Assembly (NCBI GenBank): GCA_025359915.1
Contig: JANYDE010000039.1
Coordinates: 1-64,000, forward strand
From: Chamaesiphon sp. 336R_metabinner_41
GTDB taxonomy: Bacteria; Cyanobacteriota; Cyanobacteriia; Cyanobacteriales; Chamaesiphonaceae
Direction: 5' to 3'
DNA: 64,000 nucleotides
Under the pieces are notes generated by a model. The model was given only the letters and a program-made list of their open reading frames with translations, was not told where the DNA came from and did not search any database. Of the stretch, positions 34,285 through 42,429 are shown piece by piece; position 1 is the first letter of the stretch; each line of letters begins with the position of its first letter. A program made the position numbers and the translations under genes.

Positions 34285-35328
34285 ATGTTGACAAAACGCT
34301 TTTTTTGCTTATTCTCTATAGTTTTAGGAATTGTGCTAATACCATCAACACCTGCTTTATTGCAAAGCGTAAATTCATCATCAGTTATGCAAACTGATGA
34401 AAATTCAGTTACTAAGGATAATCCAGCACTGCTTCCTCCAGTCACAAATCCAAAACCATCAGCTCCAGCATCATCAACCAGTACAACAGATGTAAAAAAT
34501 CCAGCTCAAGTAATATCAACACCAGATGTCAAGCTACCAGATTCAGGATCATCAACTAAACCAACAGATGTAAAAAACCCCGCACAAGCAATATCAGTAC
34601 CAGATGTTAAGCTACCAGATTCCGCGTCATCACCTAAAATAACAGATGTAAAAAATCCAGCTCAAACAATATCAGTACCGGAGGTAAAATCGTCAATTAC
34701 AACACCAACACCTTCAGTAGATGCAAAAAATTCACTAGAAATAACGTCAGAAGCAAAGGTTAAACCTTCAGCTCCAACAAAAACTAACAATGACTTAGTA
34801 GATTTGGAAAGAATTGCACCGCATATCCGTAAAGATATCCGCTATGCCACTGCCAACAATTTTATGAACAGAAAGCTTTATCCTGTCTCTCGATGTCTAC
34901 TACATGCAAAAGTAGCAGAACAACTTAAACAAGTTCAAATTGAGCTAGAAAAAGAAAATCTAGGACTTAAAGTATTTGATTGTTATCGTCCACTCTCTAT
35001 CCAAAAACAAATGTGGAAGATTCTTCCTGATAACAACTATGTTGCTAATCCAGCGCAAGGTTCGAGACATAATCGTGCCTCAGCAGTCGATCTTACCCTA
35101 ATCGATTTTAGTACTGGTAAAGATAAAGAAATGCCATCAAAATATGATGAATTTTCAAAACGAGCACATATGAACTATGAAGCTGCAAGTATAGAGTCTA
35201 AAAAAAATCGAAAACATTTGCGGACTGCAATGGAAAAACACGGTTTCAAAAGTATTCCGACTGAATGGTGGCATTATGACAGCAACGAATGGAAACAATA
35301 TCCATTAATAGATATTTCCTGGAATTAA
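34285..35328 (+). CDS. VanX-type D-Ala-D-Ala dipeptidase with repetitive linker
   Basis: The 347-residue protein has an N-terminal signal sequence (about 1-27). A low-complexity linker follows with 2.7 copies of a 26-residue unit (TDVKNPAQxISxPDVKLPDS..) at about 68-135. The M15D dipeptidase domain runs from 172 to the end. Metal and catalytic residues are in place: SRHN..VDL (His262, Asp269), EWWHY (Glu327, His330) and the CYRP Arg235. VanX enzymes cleave D-Ala-D-Ala; non-resistance homologues recycle peptidoglycan. The signal peptide suggests a periplasmic role. No vanH/vanA genes are nearby, so glycopeptide resistance is not implied. Confidence 0.88.
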   Translation: MLTKRFFCLFSIVLGIVLIPSTPALLQSVNSSSVMQTDENSVTKDNPALLPPVTNPKPSAPASSTSTTDVKNPAQVISTPDVKLPDSGSSTKPTDVKNPAQAISVPDVKLPDSASSPKITDVKNPAQTISVPEVKSSITTPTPSVDAKNSLEITSEAKVKPSAPTKTNNDLVDLERIAPHIRKDIRYATANNFMNRKLYPVSRCLLHAKVAEQLKQVQIELEKENLGLKVFDCYRPLSIQKQMWKILPDNNYVANPAQGSRHNRASAVDLTLIDFSTGKDKEMPSKYDEFSKRAHMNYEAASIESKKNRKHLRTAMEKHGFKSIPTEWWHYDSNEWKQYPLIDISWN

Positions 35329-35332
35329 AATC

Positions 35333-35468
35333 TGTAGGTTGGGTAGAGCGATAGCGTTGGCGGAGCCTCTCTGTAAAGAGACAACCCAACATCCGCACAA
35401 ACAGCCTAGAAATGTTGGGTTGTTTCGTTCCGAAAGGCTACGCCAACATTCTTCAACCCAACCTACCC
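35333..35468. repeat. MITE-like repeat, copy C (with nested small repeat)
   Basis: It starts TGTAGGTTGGGT and ends TTCAACCCAACCTACC. It shares 'CCTAGAAATGTTGGGTT' with copy A. It is longer because a GTTGGCGGAGCCTCTCTGT hairpin and its inverted relative (CCGAAAGGCTACGCCAAC) sit inside it, so repeats of one family are nested in another. Confidence 0.65.
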
Positions 35469-35708
35469 TAGAGGATTTTTCTGTCGATCAGGTGAAAGTG
35501 TTAAAATTGAATTGCATTCAATTGAATCGATAAATTCAACTTCAAACACATCCGGTTCATATATCTCGACAATAGTACCAACTTGACCACGAATCAGTAC
35601 TAGATGCTGCTGATGAACTAAAAAAATTGCTAGGGAAATGAATCCCCAGCAATAGTTCAAACTACCTGCAAGCAAATGCAGTCTGTCATCTCTGATGCCA
35701 CCCTCCAA
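35463..35708 (-). pseudogene. DUF4926-like small protein, probably degenerate
   Basis: The middle of this 81-codon ORF (RGQVGTIVEIYEPDVFEVEF) matches DUF4926 proteins, small beta-barrel-like proteins often found beside toxin-antitoxin or defence genes. The segment before it should begin the domain but here no ATG exists (only TTG 35708), and the C-terminus ends inside the boundary of repeat copy C. This suggests truncation at both ends. The neighbour that usually pairs with it is missing. Confidence 0.45.
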
Positions 35709-35711
35709 AAT

Positions 35712-36251
35712 TTAGAGATTGCCAGATTCCGCTAATTTATTTTTGATGTCAGCCAGTGTACCTGCCCAGCGAGGGTCGGGTTGGAAGCTATCGGTAGTTG
35801 CAGTGCTAGTGTAAGTATTGCTACCGCCCTGGGTCTTGCTGCCCTCTTTGCGACCACCTTTTTTGGCACCACCACCAGTGCTGCGGCGGGGGGTACTAGT
35901 TTCGCCAGCAACTTTCTTATTGAGAGTGGGTTTGGGGACATTGCTAGGTGCTTTAGGCTCGGTAGGCGCGCTACCTTCGCCATCTTCATCATCTTCTTTG
36001 GCTTTGGGTAAAGCTTTCTCAATTTTGATCTCTATATCTTGAAACTTTGCACCATTATACTTTTCGATGATTTGATCTGCTTGTTCGTCTGTTTCGACGG
36101 TGACAAAGCCAAATCCACGGCATTTACCAGTTTTGCGATCTTTGATCACTTTGACGGAAACTAATTCGCCAGCGTCAGCAAACACGGTTTCAAGTTCTTC
36201 CCGCTCCACATCAGATTTTGGTAAGTTGCCCACATATAAACGAATTGACAT
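35712..36251 (-). CDS. RNA-binding protein with one RRM
   Basis: The 179-residue protein has an N-terminal RRM (about 1-80) with RNP2 (LYVGNL) and RNP1 (RGFGFVTV). An acidic patch (KEDDEDGEGS) and a basic Gly/Ser-rich tail follow, then a conserved end (PDPRWAGTLADIKNKLAES). Cyanobacterial Rbp proteins with this longer tail bind mRNAs; in Synechocystis related Rbp2/Rbp3 help localise photosystem mRNAs to thylakoids. It starts at ATG 36251 with a good AGGA site and has a 380-base upstream leader that may hold cold or translational control elements. Confidence 0.9.
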   Translation of the reverse strand: MSIRLYVGNLPKSDVEREELETVFADAGELVSVKVIKDRKTGKCRGFGFVTVETDEQADQIIEKYNGAKFQDIEIKIEKALPKAKEDDEDGEGSAPTEPKAPSNVPKPTLNKKVAGETSTPRRSTGGGAKKGGRKEGSKTQGGSNTYTSTATTDSFQPDPRWAGTLADIKNKLAESGNL

Positions 36252-36634
36252 ATCGAAATTCCTCCAGACTGGAATTAAATTAGCTTGCTTGCAGGATTTC
36301 TCCTAGGGGAGATCGCCTCGATTTTAGGTGGACAAAAAAATGTCTTTATTAGGAGCAGTTTCGTTTGTGGAACCTCAGTCGCGATCGACTCGACACTATA
36401 TTTTAATGTTTTTTCATAAATTTTGTGACACCCTTACCTAAATTATCACGTCTGGGGATATGAGATCGCGAATACCACGATCGATTCCCAAATTCGGACA
36501 TATTTAGAGTATCTCAATAATTCGGAATGTCTCAAAATGGTCTCGAAGATCGATCGCCAAAAATAAAGGTAGTAGAATTAATTTGGACAGTTTTCTCAAT
36601 CGATTACCTACGGTAGGCTATGCCAACGATATTA
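36252..36634. other. Leader of the RRM gene and divergent promoter region
   Basis: No gene is seen. The region is AT-rich next to the RRM gene. It also contains a truncated small repeat (ACGGTAGGCTATGCCAACG) just before the small membrane-protein gene at 36635. Confidence 0.4.
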
Positions 36635-36790
36635 ATGGACAATACTGCACTCTTTCCCATTCTCGGTACTGCTGCTTTCGGGCTGCTCGTCATCGTCACA
36701 TTAGGCATTGTCATTCTCACTCTCACTGGTTGGCGCGACAGACAACGCCGTGAAGAGGATCGACGTGTTACTCGTTCAACTCGGCGTTAG
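36635..36790 (+). CDS. Small single-pass membrane protein (51 aa)
   Basis: ATG 36635 opens MDNTALFPILGTAAFGLLVI, then VTLGIVILTLTGW, then a basic/acidic tail RDRQRREEDRRVTRSTRR. One transmembrane helix (about residues 7-32) is followed by a highly charged cytoplasmic tail, the layout of small photosynthetic or respiratory complex subunits. I do not recognise it by name. It ends 5 bases before the GTG of the CCA-adding enzyme, so the two are likely co-transcribed. Confidence 0.6.
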   Translation: MDNTALFPILGTAAFGLLVIVTLGIVILTLTGWRDRQRREEDRRVTRSTRR

Positions 36791-36795
36791 GGCGA

Positions 36796-38352
36796 GTGGT
36801 AGAAATCATCAAAGGGATTCCATATTGGGAGTTATTGGAGCAGGCGGCTCGGATAGCTGCTGCATCGGGTTGGCATCTTTATCTGGTTGGTGGTGTGGTG
36901 CGTGATTTACTCTTGGCTCAGACGAGAGCCAATCAAAACGTATTTTTACGGCCACAACCCTTGGGTACCCATAAAGCGGCGCAATACGGGCGGGAAACCC
37001 GCCCGTATAATTGCGACAAGACAGGGCACCCCTACGATTTGTTTGTGGGTACTCAGAGATCTACGCCTGTTAATCATATTTTTGAATTGTGGCAAGATCA
37101 GAATTTATCCATCACAGATATTGACTTGGTGGTTGATGGTTGTCAGCAAACCGCAGATGTTGGGGCGGGTGTGAAGCTGGCTACTGCGCTTCAACAACTT
37201 TACCCAGCGGTGCATTTAGACATCCACGGGGCTTTCCAGACGGCGGCGTTAGTTTGGGATGGAGATCCGAAATTGGGCTGCTTGGGGGTGGATATAGCCA
37301 CGGCTCGAACGGAATCTTATCCCTATCCCGCAGCGAATCCAGAGGTGTCGCCAAGTTCGATTCGTCAAGACTTATATCGGCGTGATTTTACGATTAATGC
37401 TCTGGCTTGGCGACTGACTCCATCGCCAGATCCACCTTTATTAGATTTGTTTGGTGGATTGCACGATTTAGCAGCCAAGCAAATTCGAGTTTTACACCCC
37501 AATAGTTTTATCGACGATCCCACCCGAATTTTTCGGGGGGTAAGATTTGCGGTGCGATTGGGGTTTAAATTTGAAGCCGAAACGGAGCTATATATTCGAG
37601 ATGCGATTAGTAGTGGTGTTTATGTTCAAACTGCTCAAGCACATCGTCGCACTCCAGCTTTACAAACTCGGCTTAAAACTGAATTAAAATATCTGCTGCA
37701 AGCAAGTTATTGGCAAGCAGCTTTTAAGTTGTTGGCTGACTTAGATGCATTTCAATGCATCCATTCGACTCTAAAATTAGATCGAGAATTATTGTACCAA
37801 CTCCGATTATTAGGGCGATGCCTGGATCGATTCGATAGATTGAGATCTATCGTCCATTGGCAATTGCGGTTAGAATTAATTATTGCTCATCTCGATCCAA
37901 TCTATCGATCGACAGTAGCCACCAATCTCCAATTACCGCCTGAATATATTCACAGGTTACAAGCATTAGATCGGGCTGAAACCAATGTGCTGTCATCATT
38001 ACCCAATTTCACTCGTGTCAGTCAAGTCGTGCGAGTGTTGAAGCAATTCGATCGAGAAACATTGATTTTAATTGCGGTAAGGTGTCAATCTAAACACTTC
38101 ACTGTCAACTGTCAACTGTCAACTGTCAACTATTTAACGATCCGTCGTCAGATCTGGAAATGTCTCACAGTTTGGCAGCAGATGCAACCGATTTTAAATG
38201 GTAATGATTTACGAAAATTGGGTTATCAACCAGGGCCACAATATCGAGAAATGTTAGATAATTTATTAATGGCAACTTTAGATGGAGATGTGATCGATCG
38301 ATCTTCTGCTGAAGAATTTTTGGTTCGATTTTCCAGTGGTGAACCTATCTAG
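36796..38352 (+). CDS. cca: CCA-adding enzyme / polyA polymerase family tRNA nucleotidyltransferase with in-frame inserts
   Basis: The 518-residue protein has the class II nucleotidyltransferase motifs LVGGVVRD (31-37) and TDIDLVVDG (107-115), then RRDFTINALAWRL, the DDPTRIFRGVRFAVRLGF segment and a helical C-terminus. It adds or repairs CCA at tRNA 3' ends. In relatives about 15-20 residues separate the GGxxRD and DxD motifs; here there are about 70. Residues 44-105 largely come from a dispersed repeat (36947-37045). Near 435 the segment FTVNCQLSTVNY is encoded by CTGTCAA heptamer repeats (38101-38131). Both inserts keep the frame, so the enzyme may still work. GTG start. Confidence 0.88.
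   Translation: MVEIIKGIPYWELLEQAARIAAASGWHLYLVGGVVRDLLLAQTRANQNVFLRPQPLGTHKAAQYGRETRPYNCDKTGHPYDLFVGTQRSTPVNHIFELWQDQNLSITDIDLVVDGCQQTADVGAGVKLATALQQLYPAVHLDIHGAFQTAALVWDGDPKLGCLGVDIATARTESYPYPAANPEVSPSSIRQDLYRRDFTINALAWRLTPSPDPPLLDLFGGLHDLAAKQIRVLHPNSFIDDPTRIFRGVRFAVRLGFKFEAETELYIRDAISSGVYVQTAQAHRRTPALQTRLKTELKYLLQASYWQAAFKLLADLDAFQCIHSTLKLDRELLYQLRLLGRCLDRFDRLRSIVHWQLRLELIIAHLDPIYRSTVATNLQLPPEYIHRLQALDRAETNVLSSLPNFTRVSQVVRVLKQFDRETLILIAVRCQSKHFTVNCQLSTVNYLTIRRQIWKCLTVWQQMQPILNGNDLRKLGYQPGPQYREMLDNLLMATLDGDVIDRSSAEEFLVRFSSGEPI
36947..37045. repeat. Dispersed repeat inside the CCA-adding enzyme gene
   Basis: ACCCTTGGGTACCCATAAAG, an inner inverted repeat (CGGGCGGGAAACCCGCCCG), then CGACAAGACAGGGCACCCCT match in reverse the intergenic copies near 32656, 34004 and 61075. 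The insertion is in frame between two catalytic motifs. Confidence 0.7.
38101..38131. repeat. CTGTCAA heptamer tandem repeat within coding sequence
   Basis: Just over four copies of ACTGTCA in a row fall inside the CCA-adding enzyme gene. Because a heptamer repeat shifts frame each copy, three copies restore phase, and the gene stays open. Confidence 0.8.
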
Positions 38353-38508
38353 TGCTAGCTACAAACCCGACTTTTCCAAAAAGCCTTTGCTTGTGTCCTA
38401 ACCGATATGGCGGCTGCTACAAAAGCGTAGATTTTAGGGTGACAAAGAATGGCACCCTACATCATTAACCTTTAGGGGTGCCCTGGATCCATGCCTAATA
38501 ATAGTGAT

Positions 38509-38874
38509 TTAATGGCGATGTTCCTGGCGGCTTTCTTGACGATATTCGCGACGATCTTCATCGCGATCTCGCCGATGGTGGGAATGTTTATCGCGAAAAC
38601 GATCGTGTCGTGAAAATTCTTCATGGCGATCGCGTGATATTTCCCAGCGGGAAGGAACGCGATATACTGGTTCTGGCTGACGACGAATGGTTTCTACTAC
38701 CACCGTTTGAGGAATGGGTGCGGGGTTGCCAATAATGATCGTAAGTTGAGCCTGGAGATTTGCCGCTGGTTGCTCGATTGCTGGAGGATGAGCAATGGGT
38801 GTGAATGCTTGAGAAGCTGGTGCAATTGAGATAACTGCTAGTAAGCTGATCGCTAATGAATTAAAGTGTATCAT
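38509..38874 (-). CDS. Small exported protein with His/Arg-rich tail
   Basis: The 121-residue protein has a signal peptide (MIHFNSLAISLLAVISIAPA, cleavage after ASQA). A short Pro/Ala/Gln region follows. A strongly basic, repetitive tail (DRHEEFSRHDRFRDKHSHHR and REYRQESRQEHRH) ends the protein. The tail might bind metals, nucleic acid or polyanions; function is unknown. The TTAACCTTTAGGGGTGCCCT repeat lies just beyond its stop. Confidence 0.55.
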   Translation of the reverse strand: MIHFNSLAISLLAVISIAPASQAFTPIAHPPAIEQPAANLQAQLTIIIGNPAPIPQTVVVETIRRQPEPVYRVPSRWEISRDRHEEFSRHDRFRDKHSHHRRDRDEDRREYRQESRQEHRH

Positions 38875-39023
38875 ACAAAATTCGGTTGATTTTCAAAGTT
38901 AATCATTTCAATGTCGATTTTGTAGATGCTGCGTGATTTAATTATATCTGACCTCTTCAGTATTAATATTGTTTCATTCTATACTCAGCAAAAATACTGG
39001 TTAGCCTAAGTACAATATTCAGA

Positions 39024-40754
39024 TTATTTCAGCCAAGCTTTTAATTGTTGATGTTGTCCATCGGCAGGATTTTCGATGGTTTGCAATTGATATTGCTGTG
39101 GTTGTGGGGTGGATAAAGTGATGGGGAGTGTCATTAATCGATCGATATGAAAGATCGTTAGATTGATTTGCTGTCCAACCTGATATGATTTAAGTCGATC
39201 GGTTAGTTTATCGGCATTTACTTTAAATCCGTCGATAGCTAGTAATTCATCACCAGGATCGACTCCAGCTAATTGAGCGGGAGAATTGCTCGTTACTGAT
39301 TTAATTACTTCTCTACCATTCTCGCTTTTAACGACTATCCCCAGATAGGGTGTATTTGCCTCGACAGGTTTTAACTCGATCCCAAACGGATATAGGTAAT
39401 CATTGAAAGGTAGCTCTTCAATCCCGTGAATATATCGATCATAAAATTCAGTCAAATCTTGGTTAGCAATTACTTCGATAATATTTTTTAGTTGAGTTTC
39501 GGTAAAGCCGATTTCATCTTTGCCAAACTGTTCCCACATCGCTACTAAGACATCATCAAAAGATTTAGTTGATTTGGTGCGATCGCGAATCAGGAGATCT
39601 AATAATAATGTTACCATTTCTCCCTTGAGATAATAGGACATCTGAGAATTAGAGCTATTAGCATCAGGGCGATATAATTTGATCCAGGCATCAAAACTAG
39701 ACTCACTTAATGCTTGTACCAATCTCCCTGGTGTCGTCATAAAGCGGGTAATTTCTTTGCTAAGTTCTGCGAGAAATTCTTGCTCGTCATAAATCCCCGC
39801 ACGTCTAGGAATCAGCAGATCGTAATAACTAGTTGTGCCTTCGCTAAACCACAGTGACGGTGTATAGTTCTCCCCTTCGTAATCAAATTTCTCTAGAGCT
39901 GCGGGACGAATGCGCTTGACATTCCAGAGATGGAAAAATTCATGGGCGACTAACTGCATAAACCGATTGTGTTTCTCGCCAGCTTGAAAACTAAAGCGGG
40001 GATATAACAGCGAACAACAATCTTTGTGTTCTAATCCACCACCACCAGCCGGAGAAAGATGCAGTAAGAAAATATATTTTTCATATGGCAATCCACCGAA
40101 GATTTTAGCTTCAACTTCAACAATTTTTTTGATATCTTCGATCGCCATCAGCGGATCTAAATTCCCGTCCCCCCACACGACTAATTGGTGCGGCTTATCC
40201 AATACAGTAAAGTCATAAATCTGCTGAGAGCCGATTTCAAAGGGACTATCGACTAAAGTATCAAAATCTCTAGCTAAAAAGGTTTGAGGACTAATTTCGG
40301 GTAAAGGGGTAGTAATTTTCCAGCTAGGATCGGGGGGGATAATTTTTAGATCGATCGAACAATCTTCAAATCCAGGCACATAAAAACATAATGCCGCTGG
40401 ATTAAAATATCCATGTGTAGCATCTAAATGATTGGTCCGCACGGTTAATTCATTAGCAAACATCCGATAGCTAATCTGAATTTCAGTACTACTATTAGTC
40501 TGGATTTGCCAATGATTTTTAGCAATTTTCGTCGCAGTTAATTTCTCACCCACATCCGTTACTGCTCCAAAATCTTGCAACTGCTTTGCATATTCTCGAA
40601 CTAAATAGGAACCAGGAGTCCATACTGGCATCTTGAGATCGAGCACCTCACGATCCCAATTACTCACCGTCAATTTCACCTCAAACAAATGCGTCTGCGG
40701 CTGCGACATCGCGATTTCATAAGCTAATTTCGGGGAGTAAGCTGGAGTTGTCAT
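39024..40754 (-). CDS. M61-family glycyl aminopeptidase with PDZ domain
   Basis: This 576-residue protein fits peptidase family M61. An N-terminal beta domain is followed by the zinc motif HEFFH at 271-275 (VAHEFFHLWNVKRIRP). The third ligand Glu is in FSEGTTSYYDLL. A PDZ domain (about 465-550: GIVVKSENGREVIKSVTSNS, GVDPGDELLAIDG) is near the C-terminus. M61 enzymes remove N-terminal Gly or Ala; cyanobacterial members are little studied. There is no signal peptide. It starts at ATG 40754, and the 3' side of its promoter is full of GGGGACT tandem repeats. Confidence 0.92.
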   Translation of the reverse strand: MTTPAYSPKLAYEIAMSQPQTHLFEVKLTVSNWDREVLDLKMPVWTPGSYLVREYAKQLQDFGAVTDVGEKLTATKIAKNHWQIQTNSSTEIQISYRMFANELTVRTNHLDATHGYFNPAALCFYVPGFEDCSIDLKIIPPDPSWKITTPLPEISPQTFLARDFDTLVDSPFEIGSQQIYDFTVLDKPHQLVVWGDGNLDPLMAIEDIKKIVEVEAKIFGGLPYEKYIFLLHLSPAGGGGLEHKDCCSLLYPRFSFQAGEKHNRFMQLVAHEFFHLWNVKRIRPAALEKFDYEGENYTPSLWFSEGTTSYYDLLIPRRAGIYDEQEFLAELSKEITRFMTTPGRLVQALSESSFDAWIKLYRPDANSSNSQMSYYLKGEMVTLLLDLLIRDRTKSTKSFDDVLVAMWEQFGKDEIGFTETQLKNIIEVIANQDLTEFYDRYIHGIEELPFNDYLYPFGIELKPVEANTPYLGIVVKSENGREVIKSVTSNSPAQLAGVDPGDELLAIDGFKVNADKLTDRLKSYQVGQQINLTIFHIDRLMTLPITLSTPQPQQYQLQTIENPADGQHQQLKAWLK

Positions 40755-40851
40755 GGGGAAGGGGGAGGGGGGAGACTGAGGGACTGGGGGACTGGGATAC
40801 TGGGCGACTGGGATACTGGGGGATTGAAGAAGAATGCTTACGTGTATTATT

Positions 40852-40904
40852 TATTACCCATTACCCATTACCCATTACTTATTACTTATTACTTATTACT
40901 TAAA
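40852..40904. repeat. Heptamer tandem repeats (TTACCCA then TTACTTA)
   Basis: Three copies of ATTACCC grade into four copies of TTACTTA. They lie between two genes on the minus strand, downstream of the HetZ-related gene. The GGGACT-type heptamers at 40765-40825 are a separate block. Confidence 0.85.
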
Positions 40905-40905
40905 C

Positions 40906-42036
40906 TCAACCTCCCCTGATTTTCTGTGCAGCCAAATAGATGTGCCCCCAGGCTCCGGTGACTTGATTTGTTTTGATTTGGAGAGATTTGGCGATCGATT
41001 CTACCGAACTACCTGATTTCAATGCCATCAAAATTTCCAGCTTTGACGGATCTAGACTATCACAAAAACTTTCCCACTGGCTGGGTGTTAGTCCCAGATT
41101 ATGCTCTGTCAATGAAGTATACAACCATTTGGAGACTAGTTCTGATTCGGCTTTAATTGCAAAGACTTTGAGGGTATGATAGTCGATCTTTTCGCGGAGT
41201 CGATATACTTGTCCGATTTCCATTTTCAAAGCAATTGCGATCGAAGCTGGTGGTTTACCCTGAAGGTAGAGATCTAGCCATTGCCCAGCTTCAGGGCTAA
41301 CCTGCTCGATTAAATAATTACGGAGTGTATCTTTGACTCGATCGCGAATAACTTGAATTTCTTCCCACTCTTGCTGTTGATGATAATTCTCTTGTGCTTG
41401 TTTGTCGAGCAGGCTCAAAGTGGCATCGCTATCATCAATGATTTCATCAGAGATAAGCTTGATAATATCGCCTTGCGGTATATTAGTTACACCACCTTTT
41501 TGCGATCGACAGAGATAGTTGACAAATCGATGCGCGAGTAAAGGTCGATTCCGAATTGGGCGCAAACAATATTCTTCAATACTCGCAAAGAGGAGGATAT
41601 CTCGCAGTCGAGGATTCTTGGTACATTGTCCAATCCAGACAATTTGCTGTTGGATGTATTTATCACCTTGGAGCATTTCTTGAATCACTTCCTGCAAGAC
41701 ATCCAGGACATTCCGTTGTCTATCGTTACTCAGCGTCAACCAGGCGCGGATTTTATCCCGCAACACGGCTAATCCACCCAAACGTTGCATCAGATTCTTG
41801 TACGCCCGTTCTGGGGGCAATCCCAGGTATCGTTGGCGCAGGATTCGCCAGCGATAATCCATTGCTTGCTCGGCAATCTTCAGATGTGCTAAATCGAGGG
41901 TTTCCCAGCGGTGGCGATCTTCGCCAAGCAACCAATTCACAATACTAGCTTGAGTCGTAGCATTTTGTTCAGCCCCTTCCGTGGCAATCCGCGCCGCCCA
42001 TTGGATCGCGATCCTATCGATAATTATCTCGGTCAT
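40906..42036 (-). CDS. HetZ-related protein 2
   Basis: The 376-residue protein matches, as I remember it, the cyanobacterial family called HetZ-related protein 2. It has an N-terminal helical region (MTEIIIDRIAIQWAARIATE), then FVNYLCRSQKGGVTNIPQGD, DDSDATLSLLDKQAQENYHQ and AAQWLDLYLQGK-like segments. Two C-terminal HTH-like parts follow (GQVYRLREKIDYHTLKVF and SVESIAKSLQIKTNQVTG). HetZ itself acts early in heterocyst differentiation, but the paralogues also occur in non-heterocystous species, so this does not show heterocysts. A DNA-binding regulatory role is plausible. Confidence 0.65.
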   Translation of the reverse strand: MTEIIIDRIAIQWAARIATEGAEQNATTQASIVNWLLGEDRHRWETLDLAHLKIAEQAMDYRWRILRQRYLGLPPERAYKNLMQRLGGLAVLRDKIRAWLTLSNDRQRNVLDVLQEVIQEMLQGDKYIQQQIVWIGQCTKNPRLRDILLFASIEEYCLRPIRNRPLLAHRFVNYLCRSQKGGVTNIPQGDIIKLISDEIIDDSDATLSLLDKQAQENYHQQQEWEEIQVIRDRVKDTLRNYLIEQVSPEAGQWLDLYLQGKPPASIAIALKMEIGQVYRLREKIDYHTLKVFAIKAESELVSKWLYTSLTEHNLGLTPSQWESFCDSLDPSKLEILMALKSGSSVESIAKSLQIKTNQVTGAWGHIYLAAQKIRGG

Positions 42037-42429
42037 GTGGCGATTTAGCCTCTCGCTGGAAATTAAGATGGCACATGAAACTAGTTTTCGGATCGAAACT
42101 AACTACCTGTACAACGCTAGCCGTCATATGGCGTACAGATTTATGTAAATAAATTTTGTACAATGAGTGTCACGAGCATCAAAACTAAGCTTGAAAAAAT
42201 TTCGAGCGATGCTATTGTCGAACACAGTGAGGGCACTCTAAGTATGTTAACTCAGTTAGATGTGAATAGTCTGTAAAAACGATTTCACTTCCCAGCTATC
42301 CTGCCGAAACATTAGATCTCGTCCTAAACCTGCTCTTCTACCCTTAATTAGTTTGCCCCGATCTCCAATCAGACTGGATATCGCCAAGGAGATTGAGGAA
42401 ATCCAAATTCTAAAAAAAAGGGTGTTAAA
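42037..42429. other. Region upstream of the decarboxylase gene
   Basis: It holds the small ORF at 42163-42276. A second open frame, 42266-42433, without an ATG, ends in a TGA that overlaps the decarboxylase GTG. Nothing else is recognised. A frameshift could link the two frames into one small gene. Confidence 0.4.
42163..42276 (+). CDS. Small ORF (37 aa), possible carrier-protein remnant
   Basis: It reads MSVTSIKTKLEKISSDAIVE, then HSEGTLSMLTQLDVNSL and TAA. The spacing from the start to 'DVNSL' (Ser36) and an amphipathic first helix resemble the N-terminal half of an acyl carrier protein ending right at the DSL phosphopantetheine site. This is weak pattern evidence. It is of interest only because a decarboxylase and an ATP-grasp ligase follow, enzymes that in butirosin synthesis act on a carrier protein. 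No clear ribosome site. Confidence 0.25.
   Translation: MSVTSIKTKLEKISSDAIVEHSEGTLSMLTQLDVNSL

Noticed and set aside
34285..35328. Vancomycin resistance operon
   Set aside because: Only a VanX-type enzyme with an export signal is present. No vanH, vanA or regulator is nearby.
35463..35708. DUF4926 ORF as an intact gene
   Set aside because: No ATG, degenerate start of the domain and a C-terminus ending in a repeat. Kept as a likely remnant.
40906..42036. Evidence for heterocyst formation
   Set aside because: HetZ-related paralogues also occur in unicellular cyanobacteria. No other heterocyst gene is visible.
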